Assembly (NCBI GenBank): GCA_964654995.1
Contig: CAZZKF010000054.1
Coordinates: 1 to 17,331, forward strand
DNA: 17,331 nucleotides
Source: CAZZKF01 sp964654995
Lineage (GTDB): Bacteria > Pseudomonadota > Alphaproteobacteria > CAZZKF01
Direction: 5' to 3'
Each line of letters starts with the position of its first letter. Position 1 is the stretch's first letter. This document shows, piece by piece, positions 9,580 to 17,294 of the stretch. The notes beneath the pieces are model-generated. The model was not told the DNA's origin, did no database searches, and worked only from the letters and a program-made list of their open reading frames with translations. A program made the position numbers and the translations under genes.

Positions 9580-10449
9580 ATGATCCTGCCTGCCAAAGAT
9601 GCCCTGGTTTCCACCGAGTGGCTGGCCCGCCATCTCGAGGCGCCGGACGTGCGCGTCGTCGATGCCTCGTGGTATCTGCCGGATGAAGGGCGCAACCCTG
9701 CCCGGGAATTCGTCCGTGCCCATATCCCCGGCACGGTCTATTTCGATATCGACGAGATCTGCGATGACGAGAGCGAGCTGCCGCACATGCTGCCCTCGCC
9801 GGTCAAGTTTTCCGCCCGCGTGCGCAAGCTGGGGCTGGGCGACGGCAACCGCATCATCGTCTATGACAGCGGCAACGGCCTGGCGGCCCCGCGGGTGTGG
9901 TGGATGTTCCGCGCCTTCGGCCATGACGAGGTCTCGGTGCTGGATGGCGGCCTGCACAAATGGCGGGCCGAGGACCGGCCGGTCGACGATGCCCCGGCGA
10001 TCCCGCGCGAGCGCCATTTCACCGCCCGGCTGGATACCACCCTGGTGCGCGATTTCGACCAGATGAAGGCCAATCTGGACAGCCGCGCCGAGCAGGTGGT
10101 GGATTCGCGCTCGCCGGGCCGCTTCGCCGGCAGCGCGCCGGAGCCGCGCCCGGGCCTGCGCGGCGGCCATATTCCCGGCAGCCTGAATATGCCCTATGAC
10201 CGCCTGATCGCGGATGACGGCACCTTTCTGCCGCCCCCGGCGCTGACGGAAGCCTTCGAGGCCGCCGGCGTCGATCTGACCCGCCCGATTGTCACCACCT
10301 GCGGCTCGGGCGTCAGCGCCGCGGTGCTGTTTCTGGCCTTGCATCTGCTGGGCTGCCGGCGCATCGCCCTCTATGACGGCTCGTGGTCGGAATGGGGGGC
10401 GCGCGACGACGCCCCGGTCGAAACCGGCGGCGCCGACGGCAATCAGTAA
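9580..10449 (+). CDS. sseA: 3-mercaptopyruvate sulfurtransferase
   Basis: Transfers sulfur from 3-mercaptopyruvate to thiols or cyanide through a cysteine persulfide. The 289-aa protein has two rhodanese domains (about 10-130 and 160-280). The active-site loop TTCGSGVSAAV carries Cys241; SseA/MPST enzymes use CGSGVTA (rhodanese proper CRKGVT), so only Thr to Ser differs. The short linker and the SRSPGRFAGSAPEPRPGLRGGHIPGS block are typical of SseA. AAGGAGGT (9566-9573) overlaps the preceding gene's TAA, with 6 nt to the ATG. Coupling to a cysteine-metabolising enzyme suggests use of cysteine-derived mercaptopyruvate. The last 7 bp overlap the end of convergent aapP. Confidence 0.94.
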   Translation: MILPAKDALVSTEWLARHLEAPDVRVVDASWYLPDEGRNPAREFVRAHIPGTVYFDIDEICDDESELPHMLPSPVKFSARVRKLGLGDGNRIIVYDSGNGLAAPRVWWMFRAFGHDEVSVLDGGLHKWRAEDRPVDDAPAIPRERHFTARLDTTLVRDFDQMKANLDSRAEQVVDSRSPGRFAGSAPEPRPGLRGGHIPGSLNMPYDRLIADDGTFLPPPALTEAFEAAGVDLTRPIVTTCGSGVSAAVLFLALHLLGCRRIALYDGSWSEWGARDDAPVETGGADGNQ

Positions 10450-11192
10450 AACAGGCGGCTCAGGAATTCGCGGGTGCGGGGCTCGGCGGGCCGATCGAAA
10501 AACCGGTCCGGCGGCGCCGTCTCGATGATCCGGCCTTCATCCATGAACACCATGCGGTGCGCGAGGCGCCGGGCAAAGCCCATCTCGTGGGTGACGCAGA
10601 CCATGGTCATCCCCTCGTCCGCCAGATCGAGGATGACATCGAGCACCTCCTTGATCATTTCCGGGTCGAGGGCCGAGGTCGGCTCATCGAACAGCATGAT
10701 CCGGGGTACCATGCACAGCGCCCGGGCAATGGCGACGCGCTGCTGCTGGCCGCCCGAGAGCTGCGCCGGATACTTGTCGGCCTGATCGCCGACGTGAACG
10801 CGGTCCAGCAGCGCCAGGGCGCGTTGGCGGGCTTCCTCCCGGCTCACGCCGCCGGCGTGCACCGGCGCCAGCGTGCAGTTCTCCAGCACGCTCAGGTGCG
10901 GGAACAGGTTGAACTGCTGAAACACCATGCCGACCCGGCGGCGCACCTGCAGATTGGCCTGCGGCGTGCCGTCGAGCACGATCCCGTCCACCTCGACGCG
11001 GCCCTGCTGATGGTCCTCGAGGCCGTTGATGCAGCGCAGCAAGGTCGATTTGCCCGAGCCCGAAGGCCCGCAGATCACCACCCGCTCGCCCTCGCCGACG
11101 ACCAGATCGATGCCGTCCAGAACCTGCGCCGATCCGAACCACTTGGAGACGCCGGCCAGCGTGATCGCCGCTGCGCGTGTCGGTTCCGTCAT
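10443..11192 (-). CDS. aapP: General L-amino acid ABC transporter, ATP-binding protein
   Basis: Cytosolic ATPase subunit of 249 aa in the polar amino acid family (AapP/BztD/GlnQ). Walker A is GPSGSGKS (42-49), the Q-loop FQQFNLFPH (91-99), the signature LSGGQQQR (145-152), Walker B with Asp169-Glu170, and the H-loop THEMGFA. Start ATG 11192 overlaps the aapM stop in an ATGA junction, so translation is probably coupled. It is the last gene of the aapJQMP operon. Its stop codon (10445-10443) lies within the 3' end of sseA on the other strand, leaving no room for a dedicated terminator between the two. Confidence 0.95.
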   Translation of the reverse strand: MTEPTRAAAITLAGVSKWFGSAQVLDGIDLVVGEGERVVICGPSGSGKSTLLRCINGLEDHQQGRVEVDGIVLDGTPQANLQVRRRVGMVFQQFNLFPHLSVLENCTLAPVHAGGVSREEARQRALALLDRVHVGDQADKYPAQLSGGQQQRVAIARALCMVPRIMLFDEPTSALDPEMIKEVLDVILDLADEGMTMVCVTHEMGFARRLAHRMVFMDEGRIIETAPPDRFFDRPAEPRTREFLSRLFY

Positions 11193-12244
11193 GCCCGTCC
11201 CCCGGTTTGTGTGACCTCGAAGCGCCGGCCCACCCTCGAGAGCGCAAAGCAGAAGGCCCAGAACACCGCCCCGGCAAAAACGTAACCTTCGCGCGCGTAT
11301 CCCAGCCAGGCGGGATCGGTGGCCGCCGCCTGGACCATGCCGAGAAGGTCGAACAGGCCGATGATCAGCAAAAGCGTGCTGTCCTTGAACAGGCTGACGA
11401 AGGTGTTGACCAGCCCCGGCACGACCAGCGTGAGCGCCTGCGGCAGGATGATGCGCACCGTCATCTGCACCTCGTTGAGGCCGAGGGCGCGGGCCGCCTC
11501 GAACTGGCCCCTGGGGATCGCCTGCAGGCCGCCGCGCACCACCTCGGCGACATAGGCCGAGGTGAACAGGGTTATGCCGATCAGCGCCCGCAGCAGCTTG
11601 TCGGGCACCACGCCGCCGGGCAGGAACAGCGGCAGCATCACCGAGGCCATGAACAGCACCGCAATCAGCGGCACGCCGCGCCACAGCTCGATAAAGGCGA
11701 TGGCCAGCGCGCGCACCACCGGCAGCTTCGAGCGCCGCGCCAGGGCCAGCGCGACGCCGAGCGGCGCCGAGCCCAGCATGCCGGCAATCGCGGCGGTGAG
11801 CGTCAGCATCAGCCCGCCCCATTTTTCGGTGGGCACCGCGGCAAGGCCGAAAATACCGCCGGCCAGCAGACCCCAGGCGAGCCCGGGATAGACCAGAAAC
11901 AGGAGGCCGGCGAACAGCCCGCGCCGCCGGCGGGCGCGGATCACCGCAATCAGCAGGCCGAGGAACAGGATCAGCGCCGCATCCACCCGCCAGCGCGCGG
12001 CCTCGGGGTAAAAGCCATAGACGAACTGCGCCAGGCGCATACGGATGAACACCCAGCAGGCGCCCTCGCCCGTACACGCGCTGCGGTCGGCGCCGGCAAA
12101 ATGGGCGTCCGTAATCGCCCAGTCGATCAGCGGCACCAGCGCCCAGCCGACCAGCAGGGCAAGCGACAGCGTCACCACCGTGCCCACGGGGCCGGGAAAC
12201 AGCCGCGGTCGAGCCCAGGACCAGATTTGTGCGAGGCCCCTCAT
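11189..12244 (-). CDS. aapM: General L-amino acid ABC transporter, permease
   Basis: Inner-membrane permease of 351 aa, AapM/BztC type. It has an N-terminal membrane segment (about 20-42), a periplasmic stretch with two cysteines (SACTGEGACW), further hydrophobic segments, and a C-terminal BPD_transp_1 domain whose EAA loop reads AARALGLNEVQMTVRIILPQAL-like and docks AapP. The long N-terminal part before the transport domain is typical of Aap/Bzt permeases and unlike the 220-aa HisM/GlnP type. The ATG at 12244 shares one base with the aapQ stop (TGATG), and its own stop overlaps aapP by 4 bp. Confidence 0.93.
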   Translation of the reverse strand: MRGLAQIWSWARPRLFPGPVGTVVTLSLALLVGWALVPLIDWAITDAHFAGADRSACTGEGACWVFIRMRLAQFVYGFYPEAARWRVDAALILFLGLLIAVIRARRRRGLFAGLLFLVYPGLAWGLLAGGIFGLAAVPTEKWGGLMLTLTAAIAGMLGSAPLGVALALARRSKLPVVRALAIAFIELWRGVPLIAVLFMASVMLPLFLPGGVVPDKLLRALIGITLFTSAYVAEVVRGGLQAIPRGQFEAARALGLNEVQMTVRIILPQALTLVVPGLVNTFVSLFKDSTLLLIIGLFDLLGMVQAAATDPAWLGYAREGYVFAGAVFWAFCFALSRVGRRFEVTQTGGRA

Positions 12245-13377
12245 CACCCCGCGCCGCCCGCCGCCAGACGCCGGTTGTACGCGTTCATGGCGGCCGAAAT
12301 CGACAGGCTGACGGTGAGGTACACGGCCATGGTGATCGCCAGCACCTCGATCGCCTGACCGGTCTGATTGAGCACGGTGCCACCGAACACCGACATCAGA
12401 TCGGGATAGGCCACCGCAGTCGCCAGGGTGCTGTTCTTGAGGACATCGAGATACTGGCTGGTTGCCGGCGGCACGATGATGCGCAGAGCCTGCGGCAGCA
12501 CCACGAAACGCAGCACCGCGCCGGGCGCGAGCCCGAGGGCGCGGGCCGCCTCCCATTGACCGCGATCGACCCCTTCGAGGCCGGCGCGCACCAGCTCGGC
12601 AATATAGGCCGAGGTATAGACGGTCAGGGCGAGGACCATGGCGACGAATTCGGGGATCAGCACCAGCCCGCCCGACAGCCCGAAGCGGCCCGGGCGCGCC
12701 ACCTCCCAGGGGCCGATCCAGCCGCCGGCAACAGCCGCCAGCCCGGCCGCCAGAATGCCGAGGCCCAGCCCGATGGCGCCGCCGCGCCGCCCGGCCACAC
12801 GCCGGCCCAACCATCGCCCCAGAAGACCGGCACCGAGCACCACGACTAGCGCCAGCCCCATGCCCGAACCCGGCGCCGGCGCATAAAGACCGCGGTTGTT
12901 GAGATAGAAAAGCCCGGCGAACTCCAGGCTGTCGCGAGGGCCGGGGAGCGCGCGCAGGACCGCAAAATACCAGAAAAAGACCTGAAGCAATACTGGAATA
13001 TTTCTGAACAACTCTATGTAAACTCTGGAAAGTCCGGATGCCATCCAGTTCCCGGAGACGCGGGCGATGCCAATCACCAGCCCGAGGACCGTGGCGCCGA
13101 CGATGGCGATCACGGTGAGCACCAGGGTGTTGATGAGCCCGACCACGAACACCCGGCCGTAGCTCGATCCTTCGTCGTAATCGATCAGATGCATGATGAT
13201 GTCGAAGCCGGCGGCGACCTTGAGGAAGCCGAAGCCGGTGGCAATTCCCTGACGCGCAAGATTGTCGGCCGCGGTGCGCACGGCCAGTGCCGCGAGCGCC
13301 GCCAGACCGGCCAGCACCAGCGCCTGAACGATCCAGCGGCGCAGACGCAGCGGCATCGACGATGGCACCGCGCTCAT
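12244..13377 (-). CDS. aapQ: General L-amino acid ABC transporter, permease
   Basis: Inner-membrane permease of 377 aa, AapQ/BztB type, expected to pair with AapM. The N-terminal hydrophobic segment, the FDIIMHLIDYDEGSSYGRVF region, the LINTLVLTVIAIVGATVLG segment and VYIELFRNIPVLLQVFFWYF are hallmarks of this family. A roughly 100-residue hydrophobic insertion separates these from the second half, which carries the EAA loop (AARALGLAPGAVLRF). ATG 13377 overlaps the aapJ stop (ATGA, 4 bp), which decides the start; an upstream in-frame ATG at 13416 would extend into aapJ. Confidence 0.93.
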   Translation of the reverse strand: MSAVPSSMPLRLRRWIVQALVLAGLAALAALAVRTAADNLARQGIATGFGFLKVAAGFDIIMHLIDYDEGSSYGRVFVVGLINTLVLTVIAIVGATVLGLVIGIARVSGNWMASGLSRVYIELFRNIPVLLQVFFWYFAVLRALPGPRDSLEFAGLFYLNNRGLYAPAPGSGMGLALVVVLGAGLLGRWLGRRVAGRRGGAIGLGLGILAAGLAAVAGGWIGPWEVARPGRFGLSGGLVLIPEFVAMVLALTVYTSAYIAELVRAGLEGVDRGQWEAARALGLAPGAVLRFVVLPQALRIIVPPATSQYLDVLKNSTLATAVAYPDLMSVFGGTVLNQTGQAIEVLAITMAVYLTVSLSISAAMNAYNRRLAAGGAG

Positions 13378-14393
13378 CGGATGGGCGGCGCGAAAATCAG
13401 CCCGCCGTCGCGCCAAAGCCGGTTGAGCCGGCGCGGCAGATCGAGCCCCGAGCCGGGCCCGAAATTGCGCGCGTAGCTTTCGCCGTAATTGCCGACGTGG
13501 CGGATGATGTCGCGGGCCCAGTCACGCGACAGGCCAAGCTGCGCCCCGGCCGCGCCGTCGATGCCGAGCAGGCGGCGGATTTCGGGATTCGAGGATGTGC
13601 GCATCGCCTCGACATTGTCCGAGCGCACGCCCAGTTCCTCGGCCAGAATCATGGCATTGAGAGTCCAGCGCACGATATCCGCCCACCTGTTGTCGCCATG
13701 GCGAACCACCGGGCCCAGCGGTTCCTTGGAAATGATCTCCGGCAGAATCACGTGGGCGCCGGCGTCCCGGAGCTTGCGCGATTGCGCCGCCAGGGCGGAG
13801 AGATCATCGGCGTAGGCGTCGCAGCGCCCCGAATCATAGGCGCGGACCACCTCGTCGAGCTTCTCGTACGTGACGATCTGATAGGCAAGCCCGCGTGAGC
13901 GGAAGAAATCGGCGACGTTCAGCTCGGTGGTGCTGCCGGACGTCACGCACAGGGTGGCGCCGGCCAGCTCTTCGGCATGGGCGACACCCAGATCCCTGCG
14001 CACCATGAAGCCCTGGCCGTCATAGAAATTGATGCCGGCGAAATCGAAGCCGAGCGCAGTGTCGCGCGTCAGCGTCCAGGTGGTGTTGCGGATGAGGACG
14101 TCGATCTCGCCCGCCTGCAGGGCGGTAAAGCGTTCCTTGGCCGAGACGGGAATGAAGCGCGCCCGGCCCGGATCGCCGAAGACAGCGCTGGCCACCGCCC
14201 GGCAGAGATCGACATCGAAGCCGCGCCAGACGCCGGCGTTATCGAGAAAGGCAAAGCCGGCCATCCCGGGATTGACGCCGCAACGCACGGCCCCGCGCGC
14301 CTTCACCTCGGCGAGCGTATCGGCCCGCGCAGCCGGGACCGCGATGGCCAGCAGGATCACGCAAGCGACAAGGATCGCAAGTCCGCGTTTCAT
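13374..14393 (-). CDS. aapJ: General L-amino acid ABC transporter, periplasmic binding protein
   Basis: Periplasmic solute-binding protein of 339 aa (SBP_bac_3 fold, AapJ/BztA type). The signal peptide is clear: MKRG, a hydrophobic core to about residue 20, and AARA|D cleavage near 24/25. The mature start TLAEVKARGAVRCGVN, the GFDVDLCRAVASAVFGD block and RNTTWTLTRDTALGFDF are family signatures. The two cysteines probably form a disulfide. AapJ/BztA proteins bind a broad range of L-amino acids, often preferring Glu/Asp/Gln/Asn. GGAGGGG lies about 10 nt before the ATG. It is the first gene of the operon, divergent from metC with 95 bp between. Confidence 0.95.
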   Translation of the reverse strand: MKRGLAILVACVILLAIAVPAARADTLAEVKARGAVRCGVNPGMAGFAFLDNAGVWRGFDVDLCRAVASAVFGDPGRARFIPVSAKERFTALQAGEIDVLIRNTTWTLTRDTALGFDFAGINFYDGQGFMVRRDLGVAHAEELAGATLCVTSGSTTELNVADFFRSRGLAYQIVTYEKLDEVVRAYDSGRCDAYADDLSALAAQSRKLRDAGAHVILPEIISKEPLGPVVRHGDNRWADIVRWTLNAMILAEELGVRSDNVEAMRTSSNPEIRRLLGIDGAAGAQLGLSRDWARDIIRHVGNYGESYARNFGPGSGLDLPRRLNRLWRDGGLIFAPPIR

Positions 14394-14424
14394 GGTTCAG
14401 CCGCCCCTCCCCGATTGCCACGCC

Positions 14425-14453
14425 ATGCTAACCCGGATATCACTGATTTTGAA
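14425..14453 (-). promoter_or_regulatory. Possible sigma-70-type promoter of the aapJQMP operon
   Basis: On the minus strand TTCAAA (14453-14448) and TAGCAT (14430-14425) are spaced by 17 bp, about 32 bp upstream of the aapJ ATG. Each box matches 4 of 6 consensus bases. No sigma-54 motif was found in this 95-bp divergent region, despite the nitrogen role of the transporter. Confidence 0.35.
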
Positions 14454-14488
14454 ACGGCTCACACCGTCAACCGCATTGGCTGGCCATC

Positions 14489-15655
14489 ATGAAGAAGGAT
14501 ACCCGGATCACCAGAACCGGACGTGAGCGCGACGTGAGCGCAGGCGCCGTCAACCCGCCGGTCTATCACGCCTCCACCGTGGTGTTCGACAGCTTGGCCG
14601 AGCTGCGCGCCGCCTGGCCGAAGCGCGCCGACGCGCCCTATTACGGGCGCTACGGCATGCCCACCGCCTTTGCGCTCAGGGCCGCGCTGACCGAGCTCGA
14701 AGGCGGGTTCGACACCATGCTGTTCCCCTCCGGCCTGGCCGCCGTCACCCAGACGATGCTCGCCTTCATCTCGGCCGGCGACCATGTGCTCATGACCGAT
14801 TCGGCCTATGGCCCGACCCGCCGCTTCTGCACCGACAGCTTGAAGCGCCTGGGCGTCGAGACGACGTTCTACGACCCCCTGATCGGCGCCGAAATCGCCG
14901 ATCTGATGCGCGAGAACACGTCGCTGGTGTTTCTCGAATCGCCGGGCTCGCTGACCTTCGAGGTTCAGGACGTGCCGGCGATCGCTGCCGCCGCCCGCGA
15001 GCACGGCGCGGTGAGCGTCATCGACAACACCTGGGCGACGCCCTACTTCTTCCGGCCGCTGGACCACGGCGTCGATGTGGCGATCGAGGCGGCGACCAAG
15101 TTCATCGTCGGCCATTCGGACGCCATGCTGGGCACGGCCACCGCCAACGAAGCCGCCTGGCCCCGGCTCAAGCGCACGGCCTTTCGCCTCGGCCAATGCG
15201 CCGGGCCCGACGACGTCTATCTGGCCCTGCGCGGCCTGCGCACATTGGGCGTCCGGCTGGAGCGCCATCAGCGCAACGGCCTCGCCGTCGCCCGCTGGCT
15301 GGCGGCCCGCCCGGAGGTCGCCCGTGTCCTTCACCCCGCCCTTGAGAGCGATCCCGGCCACGGCCTGTGGCAACGCGACTTCGACGGCGCCCCCGGGGTG
15401 TTCGGCGTGGCGTTGAAACAGGGCGACGAGCAGGCGGTGGCCGCCCTGATCGACGGCCTGGAGCTGTTCGGGATCGGCTATTCCTGGGGCGGCTTCGAGA
15501 GCCTGATCGTACCTGGCGAGCCCATTCGCACCGCCCGGCCCTATGAGGGACCGGGCCCCTTGCTGCGGCTTCATATCGGCCTCGAGGACCCGGACGATCT
15601 GATCGCCGACCTGGCGGCCGGCTTTGAACGCTTCAACCGGGCCCTAGGCGGTTAG
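14489..15655 (+). CDS. metC: Cystathionine beta-lyase
   Basis: Cys/Met-metabolism PLP enzyme of 388 aa, expected to cleave cystathionine to homocysteine, pyruvate and ammonia in methionine synthesis; such enzymes often also degrade cysteine to H2S. YYGRYGMPT is the cofactor-phosphate motif, DNTWATPYFF the ring-binding Asp block, and ATKFIVGHSD carries the PLP Lys204. SWGGFESL near the C-terminus is typical of MetC and argues against gamma-lyases or synthases. The ATG at 14489 has no strong Shine-Dalgarno. Association of metC with aap genes is known from Rhizobium; here metC is divergent from aapJ. The last 12 bp overlap the end of convergent znuB. Confidence 0.93.
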   Translation: MKKDTRITRTGRERDVSAGAVNPPVYHASTVVFDSLAELRAAWPKRADAPYYGRYGMPTAFALRAALTELEGGFDTMLFPSGLAAVTQTMLAFISAGDHVLMTDSAYGPTRRFCTDSLKRLGVETTFYDPLIGAEIADLMRENTSLVFLESPGSLTFEVQDVPAIAAAAREHGAVSVIDNTWATPYFFRPLDHGVDVAIEAATKFIVGHSDAMLGTATANEAAWPRLKRTAFRLGQCAGPDDVYLALRGLRTLGVRLERHQRNGLAVARWLAARPEVARVLHPALESDPGHGLWQRDFDGAPGVFGVALKQGDEQAVAALIDGLELFGIGYSWGGFESLIVPGEPIRTARPYEGPGPLLRLHIGLEDPDDLIADLAAGFERFNRALGG

Positions 15656-16438
15656 TCCGCGCGGCGGCAAAACCAGCGTGAGCGCGAACAGGGCGGCGGC
15701 GGCCACCACGATCGACGGCCCGGCCGGGGTATCGAGCCTGAACGAGGCGGCGAGCCCGCCGGCAACTGCGAGCACGCCGAAGGCGGCGGCGAGCCCGGCC
15801 ATGCCCTCGGGCGTGGCGGTAAAGCGCCGGGCGGCGGCGGCCGGAATGATCAGCAGCGAGGTGATCAGCAGGATGCCCACCACCTTCATCGCCACCGCGA
15901 TGACCAGCGCCAGCAGCAGCATGAAGGCGAGCCGCACGGGCGCCACCGCCACGCCTTCGACCCGGGCCAGGTCCTCATGCACGGTGATCGCCAGCAGGGG
16001 CCGCCAGATGACCGCCAGAATGGCCAGCGCCAGCGCGCCGCCGCCATAGACCCACCAGATGTCCGTGGGGCCGACCGACAGCACGTCGCCGAACAGATAG
16101 CCCATCAGATCGACCCGCAGGCTGGCGATAAAGGCGATGGTCACCAGCCCCAGCGACAGGCTGGCGTGGGCCATGATGCCGAGCACCGTGTCGCTGGCCA
16201 GCCGGCGCTGGCGCTGCAGGGCGGCGAGCGTCAGCGCCATCGCCACGCAGATGACGATGACGCCGATGGTCGGCGCCAGCCCGAGCGCAAAGCCCAGCGC
16301 CACGCCAAGCAGCGCCGAATGGGCAATCGCATCGCCGAAATAGGCCATGCGCCGCCACACGATGAACGCCCCCAGGGGCCCGGCGACCAGCGCCACGCCG
16401 GCGCCGACGATCAGCGCGCGCAGCAGAAAGTCATCCAT
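15644..16438 (-). CDS. znuB: Zinc ABC transporter, permease
   Basis: Inner-membrane permease of 264 aa in the ABC-3 family, forming the Zn(II) channel of ZnuABC. About seven to eight hydrophobic segments are visible, with the conserved RRMAYFGDAIAHSALLGVALG stretch (with its conserved His) and KVVGILLITSLLIIPAAAAR, both standard for ZnuB. ATG 16438 overlaps the znuC end by 8 bp (ATGGATGA), so translation is likely coupled; an upstream in-frame start would lie inside znuC. ZnuB is separated from manganese/iron homologues mainly by its ZnuC partner. Confidence 0.92.
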   Translation of the reverse strand: MDDFLLRALIVGAGVALVAGPLGAFIVWRRMAYFGDAIAHSALLGVALGFALGLAPTIGVIVICVAMALTLAALQRQRRLASDTVLGIMAHASLSLGLVTIAFIASLRVDLMGYLFGDVLSVGPTDIWWVYGGGALALAILAVIWRPLLAITVHEDLARVEGVAVAPVRLAFMLLLALVIAVAMKVVGILLITSLLIIPAAAARRFTATPEGMAGLAAAFGVLAVAGGLAASFRLDTPAGPSIVVAAAALFALTLVLPPRGLTA

Positions 16439-17258
16439 GGCCGCCGTCTCCCGGCCCGGCATCGGGTGGCGCCGCCACCACCTCGCCGGCAATGGTGTGG
16501 GCGTGATCGTGGGCATGGGTGTAGATCGCCAGCTCGCGCGCATTCGCGACCCCGAACAGGTCGAGGTAGGCGGGATGGCGGGCGACGCTTTCCGGCGTGC
16601 CGCTGCAGCAGACGTGGTGGTTGAGGCAGATCACCCGATCGGTCTGGGCCATCACCAGATGGAGATCGTGGGAGACCAGCAGCACGCCGCAGCCGTAGCG
16701 CCGGCGCAAGTCCGCGATCAGGCGGTAGAGCGCCACCTGACCGGCCAGATCGACGCCCTGGGCGGGCTCGTCGAGGACCAGCAGCCGGGGCTCGCGCAGC
16801 AGCGCCCGAGCGAGCAGCACCCGGCGCAGCTCGCCGCCCGAGACCGTCTGGACCGGCGCGTTCATCAGATGCCCGGCGCCGACCTCGTCGAGCGCGCTCT
16901 GGCAGCGCCGGCGCGGCGCCGGCGCCCCCAATGTGAGGAAGCGGCGCACGGTCAGGGGCAGCACATCGTCGATGGCGACCGCTTGCGGCACATAGCCGAT
17001 GCGCAGGTCCGGCGCCCGCACGATGCGGCCGGCCGCCGGCACAACCAATCCCAGGGCGATGCGCACCAGCGTCGTCTTGCCGGAGCCGTTGGGGCCGATC
17101 AGCGTGACGATCTCGCCCGCATCCACGCTCAGCGAGACGTGATCGAGAATCCTGTGGCCGGCGATGATGAAATCGACACCGTCCAGCGCCAGCAGGCGCC
17201 GGGCCGGCGGCGCCGCGGTTGTCTCGTCCGGTGCGGGGGTCTCGGGCGGTGTCGACAA
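16431..17258 (-). CDS. znuC: Zinc ABC transporter, ATP-binding protein
   Basis: Cytosolic ATPase of the ZnuABC high-affinity zinc importer, 275 aa. Walker A is GPNGSGKT (55-62), the signature VSGGELRR (139-146), Walker B with Asp163-Glu164, and the H-loop SHD (His197). NHHVCCSGTPE (213-223) and a His-rich THAHDHAH stretch (247-254) are typical of ZnuC. The start appears to be TTG at 17258, with GGAG 7 nt upstream. An ATG at 17265 is out of frame and no in-frame ATG precedes the Walker A region. First gene of a znuCB unit; znuA is not adjacent on this side. Confidence 0.93.
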   Translation of the reverse strand: MSTPPETPAPDETTAAPPARRLLALDGVDFIIAGHRILDHVSLSVDAGEIVTLIGPNGSGKTTLVRIALGLVVPAAGRIVRAPDLRIGYVPQAVAIDDVLPLTVRRFLTLGAPAPRRRCQSALDEVGAGHLMNAPVQTVSGGELRRVLLARALLREPRLLVLDEPAQGVDLAGQVALYRLIADLRRRYGCGVLLVSHDLHLVMAQTDRVICLNHHVCCSGTPESVARHPAYLDLFGVANARELAIYTHAHDHAHTIAGEVVAAPPDAGPGDGGHG

Positions 17259-17294
17259 TTGCCATCTCCGTTCGCTTGCGGCTACCTTAGGGCC

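Noticed and set aside
8377..10344. 655-codon minus-strand frame opposite the cysteine-synthase-like gene and sseA
   Set aside because: Antisense to two genes with full catalytic motifs; composition is that of a GC-driven mirror frame.
11177..12358. 393-codon plus-strand frame over aapM
   Set aside because: His/Gln/Arg-rich mirror of a membrane-protein gene; no motif, and the minus-strand gene is certain.
16411..17265. 284-codon minus-strand frame beginning at the ATG at 17265
   Set aside because: It is frame-shifted relative to znuC and Arg/Gly/Pro-rich, while the TTG frame carries all ABC ATPase motifs in order.
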